DNA of 9,780 bases from Bacteroidales bacterium (GTDB taxonomy: Bacteria > Bacteroidota > Bacteroidia > Bacteroidales > UBA1556), in contig JAGLDA010000186.1 of the NCBI GenBank assembly GCA_023145955.1, forward strand, positions 1 through 9,780. The letters run 5' to 3'. The notes beneath the pieces were generated by a model. That model had not been told where the DNA came from, ran no database searches, and was given only the letters and a program-made list of their open reading frames with translations. How positions within the stretch are numbered: the stretch's first letter is position 1; every line of letters starts with the position of its first letter. The translations under genes and the position numbers were made by a program. Positions 1 to 6,753 of the stretch are shown here, piece after piece.

Positions 1-52
1 AGTTTCATAAAACTGCTTTTTTATCAGAATGATATTCGATAAAATAAATATT
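1..52 (-). other. Possible start of the next operon gene, cut by the window edge
   Basis: On the minus strand, downstream of the TIM-barrel gene, an ATG sits at 8-6 and its reading frame runs off the window. An in-frame TAA lies shortly upstream, so this ATG would be the first available start in that frame. The 45-bp gap to the preceding stop codon fits a continuing operon. Only two codons are visible, so the product cannot be judged. Nonulosonate clusters usually also carry a UDP-sugar epimerase/hydrolase and a CMP-sugar synthetase, and neither is inside this window. Confidence 0.2.
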
Positions 53-907
53 TTATACTTTTAATTTATTAAGTATAATCTGATACGACTCTTTTATTTG
101 TGAAATACTGCCATGAGTTTCTAGTGTAACTATTTTGTCCTTTAGATTATAATTACTAATCTTATTTAGCCAATTACTATCTTTAGTAAAGCATTTATGC
201 TCATCGGCAATAGAATTATTCTCACTCAAATGTATATAATCGGTAGTATTAATTAACTCTTCCACTTGCTTATAGAAATCCAGTTTATATGAATTGCTAG
301 TAACTTTAAGATGTGCTAAATCAAAGAGGAAATTTAATTTTGTTTGTTTTCTGATTTGCAAAACTTCCTCAGAATTTGTTAGCATAAAAATATTTTTATT
401 ATCATATTTCTGAGCATTAGCCTGAGAAACAACATTATTCTCTACGTATAGTTTAATATCTCCCGCAAAACCTTTCAACTCTTCGTAAGCTTTTAGGAAA
501 CGTTCAATGGCAATCTTTTTATCATTAATACGAACTTTACTGAGTGCTTCACCAATTTCACTAACTTTTATATCTATAAAATATCCCGCATGAAAACCAT
601 ATACCTTAGCGCCCAATTTTCTCGAAAGCTCAATAGCTTGTTTAATATGCTGGTATGATTTTTCAAAAATATCATCATCCAAAGAGGCTAAGTTAAGAAC
701 AAAATGCTCCTTTGGAGGAGGAAAATAATTATGACAAATATAGTTTAGATTAAACTCTTGTTGCAATTCTAATAAATCATCAATATAGGTATCGTAATAA
801 TCAGTTCCACCAGAAAGTTCGATATTTCTAAAGCCATTCTCTGCCAATTCACGAACAGAATCGCTAATTTTATTATGCCTTACACAAGCTGTGGTTATAT
901 ATATCAT
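53..907 (-). CDS. Sugar phosphate isomerase/epimerase-like TIM-barrel protein
   Basis: A 284-residue cytoplasmic protein with no signal peptide or membrane segment. It fits the xylose isomerase-like / AP endonuclease 2 TIM-barrel superfamily, whose members bind divalent metal and isomerise, epimerise or dehydrate sugars and polyols. Metal-ligand and active-site candidates lie at the expected strand ends: E30 (NIEL), H59 (ICHN), H106 (GFHAG), E156 (VENN), D196 and H199 (FDLAHL), H226 (YIHLSE) and E263 (LETHG). The set looks complete, so an active enzyme is likely, but its substrate cannot be read from sequence. The ATG overlaps the stop of the acetyltransferase gene by 4 bp (ATGA), implying translational coupling and a role in the same nonulosonate or glycan pathway. 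An endonuclease role is possible in principle but poorly supported by context. Fold confidence is high; function is inferred. Confidence 0.85.
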   Translation of the reverse strand: MIYITTACVRHNKISDSVRELAENGFRNIELSGGTDYYDTYIDDLLELQQEFNLNYICHNYFPPPKEHFVLNLASLDDDIFEKSYQHIKQAIELSRKLGAKVYGFHAGYFIDIKVSEIGEALSKVRINDKKIAIERFLKAYEELKGFAGDIKLYVENNVVSQANAQKYDNKNIFMLTNSEEVLQIRKQTKLNFLFDLAHLKVTSNSYKLDFYKQVEELINTTDYIHLSENNSIADEHKCFTKDSNWLNKISNYNLKDKIVTLETHGSISQIKESYQIILNKLKV

Positions 908-1518
908 TTTATTCTTTTTGCAGGAATTCCTATATAAGTACCACTCTCACTAATATTGTTTACTACTACTGCACCAGCACCAATTATTACATTATTACAA
1001 ACCGATATTTTGTCAATTATTATCGCTCCAGCACCAATCATACAATGGTTTCCTATTGTGGCTCTGCCGCAAACTTTTGTCCCAACAGAAATATGATTAT
1101 GGCTTCCAATTTGAGCCTCATGTTCAATAATAGCACCTGTATTTATTATATTATTATCACCTATTTTAGCACCCGAATTAATATAAACCTTAGCCAATAT
1201 CTGGTTTGCTTGTCCTAAACTTACATTTTCTTCCACTATGGCAGATTTGTGTAATAGGTTGTCTGTTATTAAATTATCTTTATACTTAGCAAAAAACTTT
1301 TGCCTAATTTCATTATCGCCTATGGAAAGAAATACTTTATTATCGGGAGCAATATTCTTAATTTTGCCTACAACTTTCACTTTGCAAATAAGCTCATTTC
1401 TATCCCCAACATAAGAATCGTCATATATTTCGAATATATAATCCTTATAATTTGATTTTAAAATATTTAAAGCTGACCTAGTATGTCCTCCAGCGCCAAT
1501 AATTGCAATTTTATTCAT
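904..1518 (-). CDS. neuD: NeuD/PglD-type sugar O- or N-acetyltransferase
   Basis: A 204-residue acetyltransferase of the NeuD/PglD family, which moves acetyl from acetyl-CoA to a sialic-acid-family sugar (NeuD) or a UDP-amino sugar (PglD). Residues 1-85 form the Rossmann-like sugar-binding domain, starting KIAIIGAGGHTRSAL with the glycine-rich loop at 8-11. Residues from about 90 to 200 form a left-handed beta-helix of hexapeptide repeats (IGDNNI, IGSHNH, IGNHCM). The catalytic histidine is most likely H133 in the E132-H133-E134 triad, as in PglD, and the C-terminal YIGIPAKRIK cap is typical. The start overlaps the neuB stop by 8 bp and the stop overlaps the next gene by 4 bp, so it is translated with both. 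O-acetylation of the finished sugar and N-acetylation of a precursor are both possible. The family call is firm; the substrate is not. Confidence 0.9.
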   Translation of the reverse strand: MNKIAIIGAGGHTRSALNILKSNYKDYIFEIYDDSYVGDRNELICKVKVVGKIKNIAPDNKVFLSIGDNEIRQKFFAKYKDNLITDNLLHKSAIVEENVSLGQANQILAKVYINSGAKIGDNNIINTGAIIEHEAQIGSHNHISVGTKVCGRATIGNHCMIGAGAIIIDKISVCNNVIIGAGAVVVNNISESGTYIGIPAKRIK

Positions 1519-2545
1519 TGCTTATAATATCGTTTTTGCTATAATTTATTGTGGCTTTAGTTCCCACAATTTCTTTATAATAAATTGGTGAAATTCCTAT
1601 ACCACCAGTTCTTTTTGCTATAATATTTTCGTCGGTAAAAATCTCACCTTTTACAATATCATCATTAGCAACAAGGCATTTCTGAAGAGAAGCTCTAGTT
1701 TTTAGTTCCGATAAATTTGGTTTTTTTATGGAAGTCCCCATAAAATCATCAACTTTTCTTACCAGCTTAACAAATTCTGCAAGTTCATCTGGAGAAAGAG
1801 AAGTGGTATGGTCAGGGCCTTCTTGCGCCTTATCGAGGGTAAAGTGTTTTTCCACAACCACTGCGCCCATAGGTATTGCAAAAGCAGCGGCTCCAATGCC
1901 TACAGTATGATCTGAATATCCTAGCAATACATCAAAATTACTTCTATAGGTATTCATTACATTTAGGTTTGCCTCCGTATTTTTTATGGGGTAGTTTGCA
2001 GTGCATTGTAATAGCACCACCTGATTATGAAATTCTAATATTGTATCTAAAGCCATTTGCACCTCCGAAAGGTAGCTCATACCTGTGGAAAGAAAAATTG
2101 GCTTATTTTTTTTAGCAACCCTCTTTAGGAAAGGTAGATTTGTAGTGTCTGTAGAGGCAATTTTATATGCCGGAAGATCCAATACATCTATCTCGTCAAG
2201 GCTATGCTCATCAAAAGGAGTAGTTAAAAAAATAATATTTTTTTGAGCGCAATAGCTTTTCAATTCTAGATTTTGCTCTTTTGTAACCTCAAGTTTTTTA
2301 AGCATTTCAAACTGAGATTCCTCAGAGCCAGTAGTTTTTTGCTGATAAGGAGCTTTCTCCACAGTATCCAGAATAAGATCCTCAGTTCTAAAAGCCTGAA
2401 ATTTTACAGCATCAGCACCAGATTGAGCAGCACAATCGATAAGTTTTTTTGCAATTGCAATATCTCCTCCATGATTTACTCCTGCCTCTGCAATAATAAA
2501 TGTTGGATAATTTTTTCCGATTATTTTATTTCCTACTTTAATCAT
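1511..2545 (-). CDS. neuB: N-acetylneuraminate/legionaminate synthase (NeuB/LegI type)
   Basis: A 344-residue nonulosonate synthase, the usual full length. It condenses phosphoenolpyruvate with an N-acetylated hexosamine (ManNAc or its 2,4-diacetamido-6-deoxy counterpart) to give a nine-carbon acid sugar. The TIM barrel occupies about 10-265, with IIAEAGVNHGG (17-27), AVKFQ (46-50), LTTPFD (107-112), LSTGM (152-156), LLQCTANYP (178-186), GYSDHT (209-214), EKHFTLD (232-238) and GPDH (243-246). Residues about 286-344 are the SAF (antifreeze-like) domain; R312 in KRTGG is the likely arginine reaching into the partner subunit's active site. The KAPYQ and TTG..ESQ.EML segment (64-82) resembles LegI-type (legionaminate) synthases more than Neisseria NeuB as I remember them, so the sugar may be legionaminic rather than N-acetylneuraminic acid. 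It is first gene of the overlapping trio. No Shine-Dalgarno precedes the ATG. Confidence 0.92.
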   Translation of the reverse strand: MIKVGNKIIGKNYPTFIIAEAGVNHGGDIAIAKKLIDCAAQSGADAVKFQAFRTEDLILDTVEKAPYQQKTTGSEESQFEMLKKLEVTKEQNLELKSYCAQKNIIFLTTPFDEHSLDEIDVLDLPAYKIASTDTTNLPFLKRVAKKNKPIFLSTGMSYLSEVQMALDTILEFHNQVVLLQCTANYPIKNTEANLNVMNTYRSNFDVLLGYSDHTVGIGAAAFAIPMGAVVVEKHFTLDKAQEGPDHTTSLSPDELAEFVKLVRKVDDFMGTSIKKPNLSELKTRASLQKCLVANDDIVKGEIFTDENIIAKRTGGIGISPIYYKEIVGTKATINYSKNDIISNE

Positions 2546-2623
2546 AAGGTGTTTTTTATATTGAAAAGTGTTTGTGATAATTAAGGTTTTTTACCCTCTT
2601 TATCTCCTACTTTTGCGCAGCTT

Positions 2624-2671
2624 CGCCACCTTAGTGACATTGCTATTTTGCAATATACTAATTAAGTGGCG
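2624..2671. other. Stem-loop in the gap between regulator and neuB
   Basis: An imperfect 9-bp stem pairs 2624-2633 with 2663-2671 (CGCCAC, one bulged C, TTA against TAAGTGGCG). Inside it sits a second hairpin, 2639-2643 with 2650-2654 (ATTGC and GCAAT, loop TATTTT). It lies downstream of the regulator stop and about 80 bp before the neuB ATG. No U-run follows on the minus strand, so it is not a textbook intrinsic terminator. It could stabilise the upstream mRNA, act in a leader, or be a degenerate intergenic repeat. No TAnnTTTG box was found for neuB in this gap, so readthrough from the regulator gene is plausible. Confidence 0.4.
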
Positions 2672-2702
2672 TTTATGATTTGCTAAGTTTATTTCTAAAT
2701 TC

Positions 2703-3248
2703 TTAGCTTTTATGTCCATTTTCCCATAAAAGAAGATAATCAGATTCCTCTTTTGAGCCAATAAATGATATAACTTCTTCTTTAGTAAAAAGAATATATC
2801 TAATCTTTCTCTTTACCATATCCTCGGCTTTAGCTACAATTTTTAGCAGATAAGCCTTATTAATTTCATCACCAACAAATACAAGGTCTATTAAGCCCTT
2901 ATCTATTCCTTTTGCAAAATCTCCCACAAGAAAAACCTGATATAGCGATCCAATATTATCAACTATTTCGTCAATAATTCTATCGAGACCAATATGTTTC
3001 ATCAATAAATTATGGATATCTGTAAAAAGGGGGTGTGATTTGTTCGCTTTGAAATATTTCCTATTACCTTTAAGCTCTGAATTTAGTAATCCCGCTGACT
3101 CAAATTTATTCAGTTCTTGCCTTATTCCGTTGGTAGAACCACCGAATTCTGACTCTAAATTCCTCAAATAAGACTCCGAATTAGCATTAATGAAGAACTT
3201 CATCATCAGCTTAATCCTTGTCTTTGACGTAATTAGCGTTTCGAGCAT
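2703..3248 (-). CDS. Winged-helix regulator with degenerate nucleotidyltransferase-like domain
   Basis: A 181-residue soluble protein. I place the start at the ATG at 3248 (MLETLITSKTRIKL); a longer reading from a TTG at 3275 would begin inside the predicted -7 promoter box. Residues about 5-73 form an ArsR/MarR-like winged helix: SKTRIKLMMKFF helix, recognition region GSTNGIRQELNKFESAGLL, wing ELKGNRKYF. Residues about 85-160 resemble the small nucleotidyltransferase (MNT) fold, with VGDFAKGIDKGLIDLV (108-123) in the place of the family motif GSxAxG...SDxD. Ser is Asp at 110 and the first catalytic Asp is Leu at 119, leaving only D121, so nucleotidyl transfer is unlikely. A DNA-binding regulator with a ligand-sensing or structural second domain is my inference. 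It lies 157 bp upstream of neuB on the same strand, so it may control the glycan operon. Confidence 0.75.
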   Translation of the reverse strand: MLETLITSKTRIKLMMKFFINANSESYLRNLESEFGGSTNGIRQELNKFESAGLLNSELKGNRKYFKANKSHPLFTDIHNLLMKHIGLDRIIDEIVDNIGSLYQVFLVGDFAKGIDKGLIDLVFVGDEINKAYLLKIVAKAEDMVKRKIRYILFTKEEVISFIGSKEESDYLLLWENGHKS

Positions 3249-3272
3249 AAAAAATATTATGTTTTTGAGCAA

Positions 3273-3302
3273 CAAATGTACTCAATTTTGCGTCTAATTC
3301 AA
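3273..3302 (-). promoter_or_regulatory. Bacteroidota-type promoter of the winged-helix regulator
   Basis: On the minus strand, TACATTTG (3280-3273) matches the Bacteroidota -7 consensus TAnnTTTG exactly. TTG (3302-3300) lies 19 nt upstream, the expected -33 spacing. Transcription would start near 3266, giving a leader of roughly 18 nt before the ATG at 3248. CTCAATT occurs on the plus strand on both sides of the promoter (3281-3287 and 3310-3316), and CTAATT/AATTAG (3294-3299, 3313-3318) forms a short inverted repeat over the -33 region. Either could be an operator. Confidence 0.65.
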
Positions 3303-3425
3303 CAAAATGCTCAATTAGCATAGCAAATATATAGGTTTTTCCATATAAATATGCATGAATAAAAATATTATTATCCGATTTATTAACAATAATATCTATT
3401 TAGGCCAATTTTCAAGCAAAATAGA

Positions 3426-3459
3426 AGTATGCTTGTCGCCCCGTCGGAACGGATTACAA
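3426..3459 (+). repeat. REP-like GC-rich palindromic element, copy A (degenerate)
   Basis: A GC-rich patch in AT-rich surroundings contains the perfect short hairpin CCGT-CGGA-ACGG (3441-3452) followed by GGATTACAA. It begins AGTATGCTTGT and ends AACGGATTAC. The patch at 3661-3684 read on the opposite strand begins AGCATGCAGGT and ends AACGCGGATTA, so the two share both flanks in inverted orientation. Patches ending GGATTACAAATCC are, from memory, frequent intergenic repeats in Bacteroidota. Assignment to such a family is inference. Confidence 0.35.
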
Positions 3460-3660
3460 TTTTAAAACCCAATAATTAAATAGAAATTATTAAATTCACT
3501 ATAAATTCTGTAGTAATACCAAAATTGAATTAACATATTTGATAATACTTATAAAACATAAATGTACTTATATTTCTAGACGCTGATTCTTATGATTTTG
3601 TATTATTTATTTCAGTCTGCCTTGTCGGCAATCAGGCTTCACTAAAAAATATTTTTTATA

Positions 3661-3684
3661 ATTAATCCGCGTTACCTGCATGCT
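3661..3684 (-). repeat. REP-like element, copy C, inverted relative to copy A
   Basis: Read on the minus strand this patch starts AGCATGCAGGT and ends AACGCGGATTAAT, resembling both ends of the element at 3426-3459 but lacking its central CGCCCCGTCGG. It overlaps CCTGC-N9-GCAGG (3675-3693), a small hairpin. Similarity is short and could be coincidental. Confidence 0.25.
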
Positions 3685-3799
3685 ATAGGCAGGACTGTGT
3701 CTCATTATTAAATGATGAAATATAACATAATCAATATAACCGATTGTATGTTTTTTGTTATGTACTGAGAGCTCGAATAAAAAAATATAAATCCAATTA

Positions 3800-3829
3800 T
3801 TGCTGCATCGTATTAATTTACTATTTTAG
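3800..3829 (+). promoter_or_regulatory. Candidate promoter for the RelA/SpoT homologue
   Basis: TTG (3800-3802) is followed after exactly 19 nt by TATTTTAG (3822-3829), one mismatch from the Bacteroidota -7 consensus TAnnTTTG. Transcription would begin around 3836, giving a leader of about 55 nt before the ATG at 3890. It is the best match upstream of this gene but weaker than the regulator promoter on the other side. Confidence 0.45.
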
Positions 3830-3889
3830 CAAAGCATATTAGAAATAATATAATTGCAACAATATTTATCCCTAATCCACTATCTGTCA

Positions 3890-6130
3890 ATGGAACAAGA
3901 AGAAGTATATAATAAAACTGCTGAAGAGGAAAAGCGACTTATTCTAAACAAATATCGTCAAATAGTACGTATCGCAAAAATTACTGACCCAAAAAAGAAA
4001 GCACAAATGCGTAAGGCTTTCAATTTTGCTGTTGATGCTCATAAGGATATGCGCAGAAAAAGTGGTGAGCCATATATCATGCATCCTTTGGAAGTTGCAT
4101 ATATTACTGCTAAAGATATTGGATTAAAGGGCACTTCTATAATTAGTGCACTTTTGCATGACGTAGTAGAAGACACCGACTATACCGTTGAGGATATTGA
4201 TGTAATGTTTGGCAGCAGCGTTGCCAATATTGTTGATGGATTAACAAAAATCTCTGGAATGTTTGTTCAATCAGAATCAATGCAAGCAGAGAATTTCAGA
4301 AAGATACTCCTTACCCTTGCCGATGATGTACGTGTAATACTGATAAAGCTAGCTGATAGATTACACAATATGCGCACTTTAGATAGCATGCCTCATCATA
4401 AGCAAATGAAGATAACCTCTGAAACTAGCATGCTTTATGCGCCACTAGCTCATAGACTTGGGCTATTTAGCGTTAAGAGTGAACTTGAGGATTTGGTTTT
4501 AAAATATCAGAATCTTGCGGCCTATAATATGATAAATGCTAAGCTAAGCGAGACTCATGCTGATAGATTAAAATTTATCAAAAATTTTATAAAGCCTATA
4601 AAGAAGAAGCTTGACAAAGAGCAGATAGAGTATACAATAAAATTTCGCGATAAATCCATTAGTTCTATTTGGAACAAAATGCAGACTAAGAAGATCGATT
4701 TTGATGATATTTACGATTTATTTGCCATAAGAATAATTCTAAAAAGTGAAATTAATCGTGAAAAACTTGATTGTTGGCGCACATATTCTGTTGTTACAGA
4801 AAACTATATCCCAAAACACGATAGGTTTAGAGACTGGATATCTGTTCCTAAGGCCAATGGTTACGAAGCGGTGCATACTACACTAATGAGTGATACTGGA
4901 AGATGGGTTGAGGTGCAGATTCGTACCGAAAGAATGGATGATATTGCTGAGCGTGGATTTGCTGCACATTGGAAATATAAAGGATCGGTAAAAACGGATG
5001 TAGGATTGGACGATTGGCTAACACGTATTCGAGAACTGCTCCAAAGTCCAGATTCTGATGCTCTAGATTTCCTCGATCAATTTAAACTCAATTTATTTTC
5101 TTCAGAAATATATGTTTTTACTCCTAATGGAGAGTTAAAAACCATGAGCAAGCGCTCCAAGGTAATTGATTTCGCTTATGCAATTCACTCAGAAGTTGGC
5201 AATAAAGCTATTGGTGCCAAAATAAACAATCAGCTTGTACCATTAAACAAAACATTAAAAAGTGGAGACCAAATAGAAATATTAACTTCAAACAAGCAAA
5301 AGGTTAAAGAAGAGTGGATAATGTGGGCGTTTACGGCTAGAGCCAAATCTCAGATTAAGCAGGCCCTAAATCATCAGAATAAAGATAAAATTGAAAAAGG
5401 AAAAGGTATTGTAAAAGACTTATGTACAAATCTAGAATTAAATTGTAATGAAGCATTCTCCCGAAGTTTTATGAAATTTATTGGAACATCAAATTCTGAT
5501 ATTTTATATAAACAATTTGCTGATAATAAGCTCAAAAAAGAAGATATCGATGAGTTTGTAAAATTCAATAAAGAGCAGAGTGGCTGGAGAAGGTACTTAA
5601 GCAACCCATTCTCTAGAAAAGTAAAAACACCTGAGAGCACAATACTATCTGATGAGATACAAAGAAAGCTATTGAGAAAACCTGAGGGACTTTTTCTATC
5701 AAAAAAATACGATAAATCATATACTACTATTGCACAATGTTGCCAGCCAATTCCTGGAGATGACGTAATAGGTTTTATTGAAAAAGATGAAACCATTAGT
5801 ATTCATAGAACTACCTGCCAAGATGCATCAGACCTTATGTCGAGATATGGCAATAATGTAATAAAGGTAAAATGGCGCGATAAAGGTCAATTACAATTCC
5901 TTACAGGAATAAAAATGTATGGGAATGATACCTTTGGAATGATGAAAGAAATTTCTAATGTTCTTACGGGTGTTTTAGAGGTAAATATAAGATCGTTCTC
6001 CATAACGACACACGACAACCTATTTGAAGGCACGGCAAGTATATACGTAAATGACAGTCAACAATTGCAGAAAATTATTGGTGAACTGCAAAAAATCAAT
6101 GGTTTAGAAAAGATTTATCGAATTGATTAA
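3890..6130 (+). CDS. rel: Bifunctional (p)ppGpp synthetase/hydrolase (RelA/SpoT homologue, Rel)
   Basis: A 746-residue long RSH protein that makes and degrades the alarmone (p)ppGpp at the ribosome. I choose ATG at 3890 (MEQEEVYN) over an upstream TTG at 3854 because family members begin this way. Order of domains: HD hydrolase with LLHDVVED (88-95; H90 D91) and DRLHN (156-160), both intact; synthetase with RDKS (253-256), YDLFAIRI (275-282), PKANGYEAVHT (320-330; Y325, H329), VEVQIRT (340-346) and IAERGFAAHWKYK; TGS domain about 406-467 (IYVFTPNGE ... GDQIEILTS); zinc-finger/CC domain with C617-C618, H639 and C643; C-terminal ACT domain over roughly the last 75 residues. Both catalytic sites look functional, so it is probably the organism's main bifunctional Rel. 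It stands alone, divergent from the glycan module and 99 bp from rlmH. Confidence 0.95.
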   Translation: MEQEEVYNKTAEEEKRLILNKYRQIVRIAKITDPKKKAQMRKAFNFAVDAHKDMRRKSGEPYIMHPLEVAYITAKDIGLKGTSIISALLHDVVEDTDYTVEDIDVMFGSSVANIVDGLTKISGMFVQSESMQAENFRKILLTLADDVRVILIKLADRLHNMRTLDSMPHHKQMKITSETSMLYAPLAHRLGLFSVKSELEDLVLKYQNLAAYNMINAKLSETHADRLKFIKNFIKPIKKKLDKEQIEYTIKFRDKSISSIWNKMQTKKIDFDDIYDLFAIRIILKSEINREKLDCWRTYSVVTENYIPKHDRFRDWISVPKANGYEAVHTTLMSDTGRWVEVQIRTERMDDIAERGFAAHWKYKGSVKTDVGLDDWLTRIRELLQSPDSDALDFLDQFKLNLFSSEIYVFTPNGELKTMSKRSKVIDFAYAIHSEVGNKAIGAKINNQLVPLNKTLKSGDQIEILTSNKQKVKEEWIMWAFTARAKSQIKQALNHQNKDKIEKGKGIVKDLCTNLELNCNEAFSRSFMKFIGTSNSDILYKQFADNKLKKEDIDEFVKFNKEQSGWRRYLSNPFSRKVKTPESTILSDEIQRKLLRKPEGLFLSKKYDKSYTTIAQCCQPIPGDDVIGFIEKDETISIHRTTCQDASDLMSRYGNNVIKVKWRDKGQLQFLTGIKMYGNDTFGMMKEISNVLTGVLEVNIRSFSITTHDNLFEGTASIYVNDSQQLQKIIGELQKINGLEKIYRID

Positions 6131-6229
6131 GTGCTTTGTATAAATAATTACTATTATTTTTAGCTTAATATAATAATTAACTACCTTAACACTATGTATT
6201 CATAGCTTAAATATAAATATTACATATAA

Positions 6230-6703
6230 ATGAAACTAAAAATAATATTAGTAGGAAAAACTGAAGAAGATTACCTAAAACATGGTATTGAAATTTATAA
6301 AAAACGCTTAGTAAACTATCTTCCCATAGAAGTAATTGAGATTCCTGCTCTTAAAAATACTAAGAAATTAACCTTGGAGCAGCAAAAAAATAAAGAAGGA
6401 GAACTAATAATCCAAAAGGTAGAAAACTCAGATTTAATAGTGCTTTTAGATGAAAAAGGGAAAGAGTTTTCAAGCTTAGGGTTTTCAAAATATTTTCAGA
6501 ATAAGATGAACAGTGGCATTAAAAGCCTATGTTTTATTATTGGTGGACCTTATGGTTTTAGTACAGAAGTTTATTCAAGAGCACAGCAAAAAATTGCACT
6601 TTCACAAATGACATTCTCACATCAAATGATTAGGCTATTGCTATTTGAGCAATGTTATAGAGCAATGAGTATTTTGAGAAATGAGCCTTATCATCATGAA
6701 TAA
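6230..6703 (+). CDS. rlmH: 23S rRNA (pseudouridine-1915 N3)-methyltransferase RlmH
   Basis: A 157-residue SPOUT methyltransferase, the normal length for RlmH. It methylates N3 of pseudouridine 1915 in helix 69 of 23S rRNA on assembled 70S ribosomes, using S-adenosylmethionine. The start MKLKIILVGK, LLDEKGKEFSS (72-82), the SAM-binding knot loop IIGGPYGF (103-110), the hallmark block 127-145 beginning MTFSHQMIR, and the terminal PYHHE (153-157) are all present, so the protein is complete. The ATG is preceded by A/T-rich sequence without Shine-Dalgarno. The 99-bp gap before it holds a 5-bp hairpin (CTATG-TATT-CATAG, 6192-6205) and no clear promoter; cotranscription with rel is possible. Confidence 0.96.
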   Translation: MKLKIILVGKTEEDYLKHGIEIYKKRLVNYLPIEVIEIPALKNTKKLTLEQQKNKEGELIIQKVENSDLIVLLDEKGKEFSSLGFSKYFQNKMNSGIKSLCFIIGGPYGFSTEVYSRAQQKIALSQMTFSHQMIRLLLFEQCYRAMSILRNEPYHHE

Positions 6704-6725
6704 ATGAATACCTCAGTGTGGTGGC

Positions 6726-6752
6726 ATCATTTACTCAGTGCGTTGAGATGAT
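6726..6752 (+). other. Small hairpin downstream of rlmH
   Basis: ATCAT (6726-6730) pairs with ATGAT (6748-6752) and CTCA (6734-6737) with TGAG (6744-6747), with a 3-nt bulge and the loop GTGCGT. Only weak A/T sequence follows, so terminator function is uncertain. It lies 23 bp after the rlmH stop and just before the first 87-bp repeat copy. Confidence 0.3.
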
Positions 6753-6753
6753 T

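Larger units (their letters stand above)
3249..3889. other. 641-bp intergenic region between divergent genes
   Basis: No credible protein-coding or structural RNA gene is seen. The ends carry promoter candidates reading outward (3273-3302 minus, 3800-3829 plus). The interior is strongly AT-rich, broken by three GC-richer patches: 3431-3457, 3613-3640 and 3667-3697. Each contains a short palindrome: CCGT-CGGA-ACGG at 3441-3452, TGCC-TTGTC-GGCA at 3618-3630, and CCTGC-N9-GCAGG at 3675-3693. A weak bulged hairpin (AACATA with TATGTT, 3724-3752) runs into six T residues; it might end a plus-strand transcript ahead of the relA promoter, but its stem is poor. The rest holds nothing I can assign. 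Confidence 0.6.

Noticed and set aside
1728..2584. Plus-strand open frames opposite neuB
   Set aside because: They are shadows of the strongly conserved neuB frame, with no recognisable domain or start signal.
3249..3275. Nine-residue extension of the regulator from a TTG at 3275
   Set aside because: It would start within the TACATTTG promoter element; the ATG at 3248 gives the expected winged-helix N-terminus.
3365..3395. Inverted repeat ATATTATT/AATAATAT as a terminator
   Set aside because: An 8-bp all-A/T stem in A/T-rich DNA is expected by chance, and its place upstream of a promoter does not suit a terminator.
3854..3889. N-terminal extension of the RelA/SpoT homologue from a TTG at 3854
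   Set aside because: The extra 12 residues do not match the family; MEQEEVYN at 3890 looks like the normal beginning.
5374..5796. 140-codon minus-strand open frame opposite rel
   Set aside because: It lies opposite conserved coding sequence of rel, with low-complexity composition and no family resemblance.
6131..6229. Promoter for rlmH
   Set aside because: TATTTTTAG near 6153 has the wrong internal spacing for TAnnTTTG, and no -33 element fits.
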